DNA of 64,000 nucleotides from Aliishimia sp963678085 (GTDB lineage Bacteria > Pseudomonadota > Alphaproteobacteria > Rhodobacterales > Rhodobacteraceae), in NCBI GenBank assembly GCA_963678085.1, contig OY782680.1, positions 2,232,001 to 2,296,000 on the forward strand, written 5' to 3'. This document shows, one piece after another, positions 8,573 through 16,770 of this stretch (position 1 is the stretch's first letter; the number at the start of each line of letters is the position of its first letter). The position numbers and the translations under genes are program-made. A model generated the notes under the pieces. It was not told where the DNA came from. It saw nothing but the letters and a program-made list of their open reading frames with translations, and searched no databases.

Positions 8573-8652
8573 ATTTTACTCGCCTGCTTGAGGGGGAGCT
8601 GCTATTTAATGGCACCATAAACCAGCCCCAAAAACAGGAGTTCACCGCCCCC

Positions 8653-8949
8653 ATGAAAAACACTCTTCTCGCTTGCACGCTTACAATTGCGGCCTCTTGC
8701 GCCACCGCAGGCTCTCATTCACTGCCAGCTTCTGGTGATGATACATGCAATGCCAACAACTATGCGCATTTCCTTGGGGAATCCAAAGATATCATTGATG
8801 ATAAAAAGGGATATTATTTCCAAGACCCTTATAATGTCATAACCCCAGGCAAAACCGTCGATCCCACTGATCGCACAGACATTATCTATGTGATGCTTGA
8901 TGAGAATGGCATCATCGGCGCACTAAGCTGCACCCCGCCCACAAAGTAA
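8653..8949 (+). CDS. Small exported protein, peptidase inhibitor I78-like
   Basis: 98 aa from ATG 8653, with CAGGAG upstream; an upstream extension of the frame overlaps the VWA gene and lacks signal character. Residues 1-20 are a signal peptide (MKNTLLACTLTIAASCATAG). The mature part has the I78 pattern: an early Cys and Tyr followed by a Gly, then ITPG, a D-x-T-D-R segment, a strand IIYVMLDENGIIGALSC, and a closing Cys near the C-terminus. Family members are small serine-protease inhibitors of the elastase-inhibitor type. I assign the family by pattern only. Within 5.5 kb it is accompanied by a predicted M48 protease and other envelope proteins. Confidence 0.6.
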   Translation: MKNTLLACTLTIAASCATAGSHSLPASGDDTCNANNYAHFLGESKDIIDDKKGYYFQDPYNVITPGKTVDPTDRTDIIYVMLDENGIIGALSCTPPTK

Positions 8950-9054
8950 GACGCTCATCCCCCGCCCGCTGGGGAATATGCAATCAGGCAACACCAAATT
9001 AAGATCTTTCTGATAGGCTAAGGGCATATTGATAAGATTGTTTGGTGCTGCCCC

Positions 9055-9924
9055 GTGAGGAAACAACTACTTTCGCTTTTAATCTCTTTCGCCCTGGCAT
9101 TTGCGTCTATGCCGCTCAGCGCGGCGACCGATGATGCCACGGCGCGCATAAAAATCGCCTTTCAGCAGGGGGTTTTGGTGCATAGCATGTCCCATGCGGC
9201 CTGCTTTACCATGGCCGGCATAGATCTTTCCCGCAATAAAACCCGCGCGATTGAAGATTTCGACACCTTTACAACCGCTCTTAAGGGTTTGCGCGAGGGA
9301 CATGAATGGTTGCGCCTTGCGCCCGAAACCGATCCCCGTCTCATCGCCCATGTGGAAGATATGCAAGACACCTGGCGCCTCTATGGCCCCGCCGTTCAGC
9401 AAGTCTTGCATAAAGATTACCACAGCGTTGTTCTCCAGCAAATCATCGACAATGGTGACATGGTGTTTGACGCATCCATTTCCCTTGCACATGACATCGC
9501 TCGACAACACGCAGGCGAGCAACTTGATCCAAAATTGCTCGCCGCCATCACATTAGCGGCCCGCCACCGAATGCTCTCGCAGCGCGCCATCAAAGAATTT
9601 TGCTTTGTTTTGGTGGGCTTAGGCGGCGAGCAAATGCCAAAGCGCCTGAATGCGACACTGCAAGAATATGATATGCTTTTGCAGCGCCTGCGATCGGGCG
9701 ACACCGAAATTGCGGCCCCGCCAAACTCCCGCGTGGAGCGCAGCTTTCGCACCGCCGATCTATTCTGGAAAAAAATAACCCCCCTCTTTGAACGCGCCGC
9801 CGCCGGAGAGGTCCCAACCGAAATGGAAATCGCAAAGGCGCTCAAGATGAACGCCTCCGTGATGAAACAGCTTATCGCCGCCTCGGATGCCTATCTGCTT
9901 GGGCTGCAAACCGCGAGCCGCTAG
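9055..9924 (+). CDS. Exported protein with PilJ-type (type IV pili MCP N-terminal) domains
   Basis: 289 aa, GTG start at 9055. Residues 1-24 are a clear signal peptide ending ASMPLSAA. Two helical units resemble the sensory domain found at the N-terminus of PilJ and some NarX-like receptors. The second is the better match, with the AARHRMLSQRAIKEFCF form of the family's GRQRMLSQ helix at about residues 162-178. The first (about 33-50) is degenerate. There is no later membrane helix or signalling domain, so it would be a periplasmic protein, perhaps a ligand-binding partner. Function unknown. Confidence 0.65.
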   Translation: MRKQLLSLLISFALAFASMPLSAATDDATARIKIAFQQGVLVHSMSHAACFTMAGIDLSRNKTRAIEDFDTFTTALKGLREGHEWLRLAPETDPRLIAHVEDMQDTWRLYGPAVQQVLHKDYHSVVLQQIIDNGDMVFDASISLAHDIARQHAGEQLDPKLLAAITLAARHRMLSQRAIKEFCFVLVGLGGEQMPKRLNATLQEYDMLLQRLRSGDTEIAAPPNSRVERSFRTADLFWKKITPLFERAAAGEVPTEMEIAKALKMNASVMKQLIAASDAYLLGLQTASR

Positions 9925-10030
9925 CGGGGCAATCTATGGCATTTTTCAAAAATTTGACTATATTTTTAACCATATCCCTCATACCCTAGGGAAAAGCGGC
10001 GACACCTGAAACTGGGGCACAGATAAAGCT

Positions 10031-10777
10031 ATGCAAAAACTCCTGGCACTCACTGCACTATGCGTCAGTCTTGCGGCATGCGAGACCACGAACCAAACGC
10101 AAATCGTTCTAGACAGTGAAACCAAGGAAACCGCCCCTGGGCAACTCTCCGCTTTTGCGGCGCAAGCCAGTTTCGAAAATGTCCGCAAACGTATGGAGCC
10201 CCTGATTCGCTCCGAATGCCGCCGCCAAACCAGCGGCGTGCCCTGCATTTATCGCTTCGAAATTGACCCAAATCCCAAACGCGGCCCCAACGCCTATCTG
10301 CGCAACAACCGCAGCGGCGAGCCCGTGCTCGGCTTCACCCTCGCCTTGGTGCAACAGGCGCGCAATGCAGATGAAATTGCCCTGGTCATGGGCCATGAGG
10401 CCGCGCATCACATCCAAGATCACCTGCGGCGCGGCGGCTCTGACGCGCTCAATAACGCCTTGGACGCCGCAAGCGCTGCGCTTCTGGCGGGGAAAAACAT
10501 GGATGAGGTGCGAAAAGCGCAAGAGCGCGGGCGGAAAATCGGCTCGCGGGTCAATTCCAAAGATTACGAAATCGAAGCAGACAGGCTCGGCACCCTGCTC
10601 ACCATGCAGGCCGGGTATGATCCGATTAGAGGCATGAAGTTTTTCGATAAAATCCCAGATCCGGGCAATAAATACCTGGGCTCACACCCGCCCCATGCCA
10701 AACGCCTCGCCATGATTCGCGCCACGCACAAACAATACAAAGACATCTGCGCCACACAGCCAAATTGCGGCTTTTAG
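10031..10777 (+). CDS. M48 family zinc metalloprotease lipoprotein
   Basis: 248 aa. The signal peptide ends in lipobox LAAC with Cys17 as lipidation site, placing the enzyme on an envelope membrane facing the periplasm. The zinc site is GHEAAHHIQDH with His122, Glu123 and His126 (HExxH), and the third-ligand helix YEIEADRLGT lies around residue 180. This matches the compact lipoprotein M48 proteases (YcaL/LoiP type) involved in outer-membrane protein quality control. The stop overlaps the stop of the convergent lytic transglycosylase gene by 4 nt. Confidence 0.88.
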   Translation: MQKLLALTALCVSLAACETTNQTQIVLDSETKETAPGQLSAFAAQASFENVRKRMEPLIRSECRRQTSGVPCIYRFEIDPNPKRGPNAYLRNNRSGEPVLGFTLALVQQARNADEIALVMGHEAAHHIQDHLRRGGSDALNNALDAASAALLAGKNMDEVRKAQERGRKIGSRVNSKDYEIEADRLGTLLTMQAGYDPIRGMKFFDKIPDPGNKYLGSHPPHAKRLAMIRATHKQYKDICATQPNCGF

Positions 10778-11349
10778 GAAGGCAAATCTAAAATTTTACG
10801 CACATAGGCGCGTGTCTCTGCAAAGGGCGGCACGCCCCCATGTTTTTTCACAGCGCCCGGCCCCGCATTATAGGCCGCCAAAGCCAGACGCCAGCTGCCA
10901 AAAGTCAGATATTGCTGGCGCAGATACCGCGCGCCCCCATCCAAATTCTCCAACGGGTCAAAGGGGTTAACCCCCAAATCGCGTGCAGTTTGTGGCATGA
11001 GCTGCGTCAACCCAATCGCCCCCTTGTGCGAGCGCGCATCGGCCCGCCAATTGCTCTCTTGCTTAACCAAGCGCATGAAAAGCCATTCTGGAATCTGATG
11101 CCGCGCCGCAGCAGCGCGCGCCGCAGACACATAAGCCCCCTGCCCTGCAATTTCTGTGGGCGCATGAACCCGCGCCGCGCGGAAACTGATCGCGCGGTTC
11201 TCTTTTTGCCGCACCCGCTCATCCAAAACCCGCGTCTGATTTGAAAATAAGGTGGTGCGCGTCTTGGATGAATTGGCCTGCACAGCAGCGCCGCTACAGA
11301 TTAACAAAGACATGCACATCAGCGCCAGCGGTTTCGAGACCATACTCAC
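10774..11349 (-). CDS. Lytic transglycosylase (SLT domain)
   Basis: 191 aa. An N-terminal signal peptide (about 1-25) exports the enzyme to the periplasm, where it cleaves peptidoglycan glycan strands with formation of 1,6-anhydro-muramic ends. The C-terminal Slt70-like domain is complete: VKQESNWRADARS with catalytic Glu98, GAIGLTQLMPQTARDLG, a GGARYLRQQY helix and LALAAYNAGPGAV. About 60 residues of linker precede it. It overlaps the M48 gene tail to tail by 4 nt and diverges from ssb. Its products would feed the AnmK recycling step encoded later in the window. Confidence 0.92.
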   Translation of the reverse strand: MSMVSKPLALMCMSLLICSGAAVQANSSKTRTTLFSNQTRVLDERVRQKENRAISFRAARVHAPTEIAGQGAYVSAARAAAARHQIPEWLFMRLVKQESNWRADARSHKGAIGLTQLMPQTARDLGVNPFDPLENLDGGARYLRQQYLTFGSWRLALAAYNAGPGAVKKHGGVPPFAETRAYVRKILDLPS

Positions 11350-11508
11350 TCTCCAAATTTACTGCAAATTCTAGCAAAAATTTAACCAATTTGCCAGCGC
11401 CGGGCGCAGAAATTAACCAAGAACCGTTTCATCTCGGCGCATGCCCTGATAAGTCGGGGATCACCGAGGCAAACCCTCTCCAACTTTCATGCATTGAGGA
11501 TGCGGCAC

Positions 11509-11997
11509 ATGGCAGGATCTGTGAACAAGGTTATTTTAATCGGCAATCTTGGAAATGACCCCGAAGTTCGGACATTCCAAAATGGCGGCAAGGTTTGCAA
11601 TCTCAGCATTGCCACATCCGAGCGCTGGAAGGATCGTAATACCGGCGAGCAGCGCGAGCGTACCGAATGGCACCGCGTGGCGATTTTCTCCGAACCGCTT
11701 GTGCGCGTTGCCGAGCAATATCTGCGCAAAGGCTCCAAAATCTATGTTGAAGGCCAGTTAGAAACCCGTAAATGGCAGGATCAATCGGGCCAAGATCGCT
11801 ATTCCACCGAGGTGGTTCTGCGCCCATATACATCGACCCTCACCATGCTGGATGGGCGCGGCGACAATGCGGGCGGCGGTGCCTATGGCGGCCAAGGTGG
11901 CGGCGGAAACTCAATGTCATCAATGGGTTACGATGATCGCGGCGGTGCGCCCGCGCAACCCATGTCCCGTGATCTGGATGATGAAATTCCATTTTAG
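11509..11997 (+). CDS. ssb: Single-stranded DNA-binding protein
   Basis: 162 aa from ATG 11509, chosen because GAGGA lies upstream and the family begins with MAGSVNKVILIGNLG; a TTG at 11494 is in frame but unlikely. Residues 1-110 form the OB fold (VRTFQNGGKVCNLSIATSE, TEWHRVAIF, EGQLETRKWQ). A glycine-rich linker then leads to the acidic tip DLDDEIPF that docks partner proteins in replication and repair. No SOS operator was recognised upstream. Confidence 0.96.
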   Translation: MAGSVNKVILIGNLGNDPEVRTFQNGGKVCNLSIATSERWKDRNTGEQRERTEWHRVAIFSEPLVRVAEQYLRKGSKIYVEGQLETRKWQDQSGQDRYSTEVVLRPYTSTLTMLDGRGDNAGGGAYGGQGGGGNSMSSMGYDDRGGAPAQPMSRDLDDEIPF

Positions 11998-12304
11998 GCG
12001 AGCAGCGCGCGCTGCTCTTACCCGATGTTAACCGATTTCCCATAGAACCAGCCGCAGAGGCCTTTAAGACGTACGCGTTCAATGTGGCTGGAGCACGGGT
12101 GTAGTGGCGCTCATTAAGTCTCTTTCGTCTCGTAACGCGTGGATAGGAAATGATGAGCAACCACCGGTTCACCGCTATTGACACGCGGTGTTCATCGAAG
12201 TCTGACGGGCCCGTTCCCTGTCCGAATGCTTAGTTTCCCTTATATGATGTGCAACTCCGGTGGAAGTGAGCCACGCGGGGCTTTTCGTGTTGGCCGGTTC
12301 GGAT
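11998..12304. other. Convergent intergenic region with hairpins
   Basis: 307 bp between the ends of ssb and aroB. A perfect palindrome at 12000-12017 (GAGCAGCGC and its complement) begins three bases after the ssb stop and may end its transcript, though no T-run follows. A second hairpin (CACCGC at 12170-12175, GCGGTG at 12185-12190) surrounds a TTGACA at 12178-12183. Near 12264-12280 an AGCC...GGCT stem is followed by TTTT, terminator-like on the plus strand. A small RNA is possible; no protein-coding frame convinces me. Confidence 0.35.
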
Positions 12305-13420
12305 TTAGACCCGCTCCAAAGCCTGCGCTAACACATCCTTAAGCACCTCAGAGGGCACATCCGAGGTCACGAAACTCTCTCCGATTGCCCGCGCCAAGAT
12401 GAAGCGCATCTTGCCCTGTTGCACCTTTTTATCCTGTTTCATCAAGGCGATAAGCTCATCGACACTTGCGATCGGGCCGCCAATATCCGCGATATCTGTT
12501 TTCATTCCCATCGCTTTAAGATGGGCGCGCACCCGGCTTGGGGCCTCTTGCGAGCAGAGATTCAGGCGCGCCGAAAGCTCAAAGGCCAGCGCACAGCCAA
12601 TCGCGACCCCCTCGCCATGCAAAAGCCGATCCGAATAGCCCGTCGCTGCCTCAAGCGCATGCCCAAATGTGTGCCCCAAATTCAACAGCGCCCGCTCGCC
12701 CTGCTCTTTTTCATCGCGCACCACGATATCCGCCTTAAGCTGCACCGAGCGTTGCACCGCCTGAACCCGCGCGCCCTGATCCCCTGCGGCGATCGCGGCA
12801 CCATGTGTTTCGAGCCAGTCAAAAAACGGCGCATCCCCAAGCAGCCCGTATTTCACCACCTCGCCATAGCCCGCAAGCAGATCGCGCGGCGTGAGCGTGC
12901 CCAGCAATTGCGTATCCGCCAGCACCAGACTTGGCTGATGAAACGCGCCAATCAGGTTCTTGCCATGGGGCGAATTGATCCCCGTCTTGCCCCCAACCGA
13001 GCTATCGACCTGCGCCAAGAGCGTGGTGGGCACCTGCACAAAGCGCACCCCGCGCCGAACAATCGCCGCAGCAAACCCGACCAGATCGCCAATCACGCCG
13101 CCCCCAAAGGCCAGCACGATATCGCCGCGCTCGGCGCGCATTTGCAAAAGCCATTCCACCGCGCTTTGCAAATGCGGCCAGCTTTTGGTGGCCTCGCCCG
13201 ATGGCAGGGTTAAGAGCTCTGCCTCGATTTGCTTTGCTGCGAGCCCAGTTTGCAAACTCTGCCAATGCAAATCCGCAACCCGTTCATCTGCAATCACAAA
13301 AATCTTTTTACGCGCCAAAAACGGTTCAATATAAGCGCCCGCTTCGCCGATCAAACCCGGCCCGATCTGCACATCATATTGATGACCCGGCAAGGGAACA
13401 TGCACTGTTGCAAAGCTCAT
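12305..13420 (-). CDS. aroB: 3-dehydroquinate synthase
   Basis: 371 aa. It converts DAHP to 3-dehydroquinate, the second step of the shikimate pathway, using NAD and a divalent metal. Visible motifs: VLAFGGGVIGDLVGFAAA (dinucleotide loop), RFVQVPTTLLAQVDSSVGGK, GKNLIGAFHQP, GYGEVVKYGL, and the zinc-binding LNLGHTFGHALEA with LLHGEGVAIG. The start ATG overlaps the aroK stop by one base (TAATG), so the genes are coupled. It contains three TTTGCAAA octamers, seen in the protein as Leu-Gln pairs (LLQMR, HLQSAV, SLQTGL). Confidence 0.97.
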   Translation of the reverse strand: MSFATVHVPLPGHQYDVQIGPGLIGEAGAYIEPFLARKKIFVIADERVADLHWQSLQTGLAAKQIEAELLTLPSGEATKSWPHLQSAVEWLLQMRAERGDIVLAFGGGVIGDLVGFAAAIVRRGVRFVQVPTTLLAQVDSSVGGKTGINSPHGKNLIGAFHQPSLVLADTQLLGTLTPRDLLAGYGEVVKYGLLGDAPFFDWLETHGAAIAAGDQGARVQAVQRSVQLKADIVVRDEKEQGERALLNLGHTFGHALEAATGYSDRLLHGEGVAIGCALAFELSARLNLCSQEAPSRVRAHLKAMGMKTDIADIGGPIASVDELIALMKQDKKVQQGKMRFILARAIGESFVTSDVPSEVLKDVLAQALERV

Positions 13421-14007
13421 TACATCACCTCAAGTATATCTGGATAACTTTGCAAAGCCGCCAGGGTTTTGCTCACCATATCGCCAATGGCATAATCGGA
13501 ATGCGCCTGAATGCACAGATCGGCCATCTCATAAATATGCGCGCGCGCATTGTAGATTTGCGTCAGCGTCGCATAGGGGTCGTCGGTTTGCAAAAGCGGG
13601 CGCGTTGATTTGTGCTTTACCCGCGACCACAGCAGATCAATATCAGCCTGAAGACAGACCGAAATGCCTTTGTCAGAAAGGATTTGCTGATTTTGCGGCG
13701 CTAAGAACGCCCCGCCCCCCGTTGAGAGAATGCACGCCTCGCCATCCAGCAAACGCGATAGAATTTGGGTTTCTTTTTGCCGAAAAAATGCCTCTCCGTG
13801 GCGCTCAAAAATCTCGGCGATTGACAGCATTGACGCCTCTTCAATCTCTTGATCACTGTCCAAGAAAGGCACGCCCAGCCGCTCTGCCAAGGCCTTGCCG
13901 ACCGCGGTTTTACCGGCCCCCATCATGCCCACCAGCGCCACAGTTTTCTTGAGCCGATAGCGCTTGGCGACAACGAGATCTGGATCATCTGGACAAATTT
14001 TGCTCAT
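13420..14007 (-). CDS. aroK: Shikimate kinase
   Basis: 195 aa. It phosphorylates shikimate using ATP, a cytoplasmic step of aromatic amino acid synthesis. The P-loop is GMMGAGKTAVGKALAERLG (about 27-45), followed by FLDSDQEIEEASMLSIAEIF with the shikimate-binding Asp, STGGGAFL, and the lid and adenine region near RPLLQTDDPY. The roughly 20-residue N-terminal extension before the core is common in alphaproteobacteria. Translationally coupled to aroB by a 1-nt overlap. Two TTTGCAAA octamers lie inside it. Confidence 0.95.
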   Translation of the reverse strand: MSKICPDDPDLVVAKRYRLKKTVALVGMMGAGKTAVGKALAERLGVPFLDSDQEIEEASMLSIAEIFERHGEAFFRQKETQILSRLLDGEACILSTGGGAFLAPQNQQILSDKGISVCLQADIDLLWSRVKHKSTRPLLQTDDPYATLTQIYNARAHIYEMADLCIQAHSDYAIGDMVSKTLAALQSYPDILEVM

Positions 14008-14079
14008 ACTGCGTTCAATGACGTGAAGTTTGGCAAAAGACCATATATAACTTGCGCAAAACAGCGCGATGGGGGCGGC

Positions 14080-14232
14080 ATGATCTTAAAACTGTTCAAG
14101 TTTCTTGCCTATATTTTGGTGTTGGCATTTCTTGCTTTGACGGCCTACGCTTATGTTGGGCCGTTTTTCGGGGCAGAGTTTTCTGCGCCGCAAACAGAAA
14201 TTCGTAAACCCGTGCTTCTTCATGCGGATTAA
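14080..14232 (+). CDS. Small single-pass membrane protein
   Basis: 50 aa, ATG 14080 to TAA 14232. Residues 3-26 are one strongly hydrophobic helix (LKLFKFLAYILVLAFLALTA), followed by a polar tail ending KPVLLHAD. The GGGGGCGGC just upstream is a weak ribosome site. Its end overlaps the start of the 502-aa gene by 11 nt, and that gene overlaps xerD, so the three are probably translated in series. I do not recognise a family; the long C-terminal tail without a second helix suggests a bitopic protein. Confidence 0.55.
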   Translation: MILKLFKFLAYILVLAFLALTAYAYVGPFFGAEFSAPQTEIRKPVLLHAD

Positions 14233-15730
14233 GTGGCTTTGCCTATGCGCAGCTTTTTGCCTACCTAGCGCGGTTTCGGCCCAAGCGCCCGCATCCGCGA
14301 TTGAGTGGTTAAATGAGCCCCCGCACAGCAGCACACCGGTGGTTCTGCAAGAGCAAACTGCCATTTCACCGCGTGAAGCGATTGAAATAAAGCCGCTGAC
14401 CCCAGTTTTCCGCGAGCATCGTAGTGGAGTTTTGCCCCCGGATGTGACGGGCCTGCCGCTCGATATCTGGGTTGGCGCTGAATTTGCAAAGCTGAAACCG
14501 CTTTTTGCAAAGGCCGCAAAGCAGCACACGCCAGAGGCACAAAAGCTGTTATTTTCTCTTTTGTTAGCCGATACAATCGAGCCGGGCGAACAGGGGGCAC
14601 CACATGATTTTCTAAAGCTACGCGCTGACCACTTGAAAGAGCTTGGAGCGGTCGAGCAGGCGCTGGCGCTTATTGAAAAGGACGCAAGACAATTTGCACC
14701 TGAGGTCTTTGCGCTTTGGTTTGAGCTTGCGCTGCTGGCCGATCAAGCCGCGCGGGCCTGCGCGGTGATTGTGCAAAACCCTTTGCTGACGCCGCGCGTT
14801 GAGAAGAAGATTTTTTGCTATTTGCAAACCGGGGACGCGGCAACCGCGACGGTGCTGTTTGATGGGGCGCGCGCGCTGGCGATGCTGTCAAAACGCCATG
14901 AGAGCATGCTCGAATCGTTCTTGTTTCCGATTGGGGACGATCAAGAGATTAGCGCGCCCGCGCCCGAATCAGCCCTAGAATTCCGCATATTCGAAGCGAT
15001 TGGCGCGCGCCCCTCTACGGCGCGGCTGACCCGCTGCTTTGCAGTTTTGGATTTGCAAAATGCGGCCGGATGGAAAGCGCAGCTGCGCGCGGTAGAATCG
15101 CTGGCTCAAAGCGGAGCGGTTGGGGCGAATGCGCTTTGGGGGGTGTATGCAAGCGGCAAACCCTCTGCCTCAGGCGGGGTATGGGAGCGGGTTTCGGCGG
15201 TCCAGGCCCTGCAGCGCGCGATTGAAACGTCAAACATCGCTGATGCGCAAGAGGCTGTTACTCAGGTTTGGAGCCATGGCCGCGATGCGGGTCTTGAGGC
15301 TGCTTATTCCGAACTATTTGGCGCGGATCTTCTCGGGTTTCCTTTGCAAAATGAGGCCCAGGACGCAGCATTTATGTTGCAAATGATCGCAGGAAAGCTT
15401 TCGCAAGTGCCGCCGCCGCAAAGAACTAAACGGTTTTTGTGGAATATTTTGTCTGGGGAGGTTGACCCAAAGCTTGCCACGACCCCGGCGCAAAACGCCG
15501 CCGCAAGCGTTTTTGCAAATCACTCCATTCCGGCGGCAAATTTGCAAAACGCCCCGCTTGGCCCGCATCTTTTGACGCTCTTGGAACATATGAGCCGCGC
15601 GCAAGAGGGGGACGTGATTGCCTTTATCTCTGCGCTTCGCGGCTTGCTGGATGTGGGTCTTGAGATGCCCGCCCGGCGCTATGCGGTGCAGCATCTGATT
15701 CTGTTTGATGATCAGTTCCGGTTAAATTGA
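14222..15730 (+). CDS. Exported alpha-helical protein of unknown function
   Basis: 502 aa from ATG 14222, chosen because it opens a signal peptide (MRIKWLCLCAAFCLPSAVSA) cleaved near residue 20; the longer in-frame start at 14153 would bury it. The mature protein is Ala/Leu-rich and almost entirely helical, suggesting TPR-like or alpha-solenoid repeats, with no catalytic motif visible. I recall similar uncharacterised proteins beside xerD in Rhodobacterales. Its TGA overlaps the xerD ATG. It carries seven TTTGCAAA octamers, producing FAKLKPLFAK, YLQTGD, DLQNAA, PLQNEA, VFANHS and NLQNAP. Confidence 0.6.
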   Translation: MRIKWLCLCAAFCLPSAVSAQAPASAIEWLNEPPHSSTPVVLQEQTAISPREAIEIKPLTPVFREHRSGVLPPDVTGLPLDIWVGAEFAKLKPLFAKAAKQHTPEAQKLLFSLLLADTIEPGEQGAPHDFLKLRADHLKELGAVEQALALIEKDARQFAPEVFALWFELALLADQAARACAVIVQNPLLTPRVEKKIFCYLQTGDAATATVLFDGARALAMLSKRHESMLESFLFPIGDDQEISAPAPESALEFRIFEAIGARPSTARLTRCFAVLDLQNAAGWKAQLRAVESLAQSGAVGANALWGVYASGKPSASGGVWERVSAVQALQRAIETSNIADAQEAVTQVWSHGRDAGLEAAYSELFGADLLGFPLQNEAQDAAFMLQMIAGKLSQVPPPQRTKRFLWNILSGEVDPKLATTPAQNAAASVFANHSIPAANLQNAPLGPHLLTLLEHMSRAQEGDVIAFISALRGLLDVGLEMPARRYAVQHLILFDDQFRLN

Positions 15731-16683
15731 TGAGCAAAGAGCGCATTGCCACGTTTCTAGAAGCCCAAAGTGCCGAGCGGGGAGCCGCAAAAAACACGTT
15801 AGAGGCTTATGCTCGGGATTTAACTGGCTTTCTTGACTGGGCTCAGGGCAAAGCGCTGGATCTTCTTACTATCGAAAAAGATCAGATTGAGAGCTATTTG
15901 GTGGATTGTGACGCGGCAGGCTTGGCCCGCACGACCCGCGCACGCAAGCTTTCCACCATTAAGCAATTTTATCGTTTCGCTTTCGAGGAGGGGTGGCGGC
16001 AGACCAACCCGGCTTTGCAAATTTCTGGCCCTGGGCGCGAAAAGCGATTGCCCAAAACTCTGAGCGAAGAGGAGGTTTACCGACTGATCGCGGCGGCGCA
16101 GCATGCGAGTTTTTCGCGCCCCATTCAACTGCGCAATACTTGCCTGCTTTCCCTGCTTTATGGGACGGGCCTGCGCGTGAGCGAGTTGGTCAGCCTGCCA
16201 AGCGCGGCGGTACGCGGCACATCGCAGATGATTTTGGTGCGCGGCAAAGGCGGGAAAGAGCGCGTTGTTCCCGTGGTGGCTGAAACACAGGCGGCCCTTT
16301 CTGCTTGGCTTGATTGCCGCGATGCGCAAGAGGCTGCCCTGGTTCAAAAAGGGGCACTGCCCTCGCCGTTTTTGTTCCCCTCACGCGGTAAGCTTGGACA
16401 TCTGACACGGCATCGTTTTCATGGGATCCTAAAGGAGCTGGCGGTTTTGGCCGGAATTTCCCCGGACACTGTGACCCCGCATGTGCTGCGCCATGCCTTT
16501 GCGACGCATCTGCTTGAGGGGGGCGCGGATCTGCGCGCGATCCAAACGCTGCTGGGCCATACCGATATTGCCACGACCGAAATTTACACCCATGTGGTGC
16601 AAGATCGGCTCAGCGCTTTAGTTCTGGATCATCATCCTCTGGCCAAAGACAGCGTGCCTATTTTGCCTGACGAGGCGGACTAG
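15730..16683 (+). CDS. xerD: Site-specific tyrosine recombinase XerD
   Basis: 317 aa from ATG 15730, which overlaps the upstream stop as ATGA. An N-terminal SAM-like core-binding domain (about 1-95) precedes the catalytic domain. Active-site residues are all present: Arg149 in GTGLRVSEL, Lys173 in RGKGGKER, His251 and Arg254 in HVLRHAFATHLLEGG, His277 in LLGHTDI and nucleophile Tyr286 in TEIYTHV. With XerC it resolves chromosome dimers at dif under FtsK control. No phage or integron genes adjoin it, so a housekeeping role is more likely than a mobile one. One TTTGCAAA octamer lies at 16014. Confidence 0.9.
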   Translation: MSKERIATFLEAQSAERGAAKNTLEAYARDLTGFLDWAQGKALDLLTIEKDQIESYLVDCDAAGLARTTRARKLSTIKQFYRFAFEEGWRQTNPALQISGPGREKRLPKTLSEEEVYRLIAAAQHASFSRPIQLRNTCLLSLLYGTGLRVSELVSLPSAAVRGTSQMILVRGKGGKERVVPVVAETQAALSAWLDCRDAQEAALVQKGALPSPFLFPSRGKLGHLTRHRFHGILKELAVLAGISPDTVTPHVLRHAFATHLLEGGADLRAIQTLLGHTDIATTEIYTHVVQDRLSALVLDHHPLAKDSVPILPDEAD

Positions 16684-16770
16684 AGCCGCATGATCGCATA
16701 AAAATTCTTCGAACTTTCCCTTGAAGCGCCGCGCCCCCCTGCCCATAACCAAGGTAACTTTGAGGGGAGC

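Larger units (their letters stand above)
13141..16021. repeat. TTTGCAAA octamer cluster 1
   Basis: Thirteen exact copies of the palindrome TTTGCAAA in 2.9 kb, starting at 13141, 13165, 13249, 13449, 13587, 14473, 14494, 14821, 15052, 15343, 15512, 15541 and 16014. All lie in coding sequence (aroB, aroK, the 502-aa gene, xerD) on genes of both strands. Flanking bases show no shared pattern. Positions were read by eye. Confidence 0.85.

Noticed and set aside
11840..12184. A 114-aa minus-strand frame in the ssb-aroB region
   Set aside because: It is largely antisense to ssb, Arg/His-rich and unlike a natural protein.
15730..16683. XerD as an integrase marking a mobile island
   Set aside because: Neighbours are core genes, with no attachment repeats or tRNA nearby.
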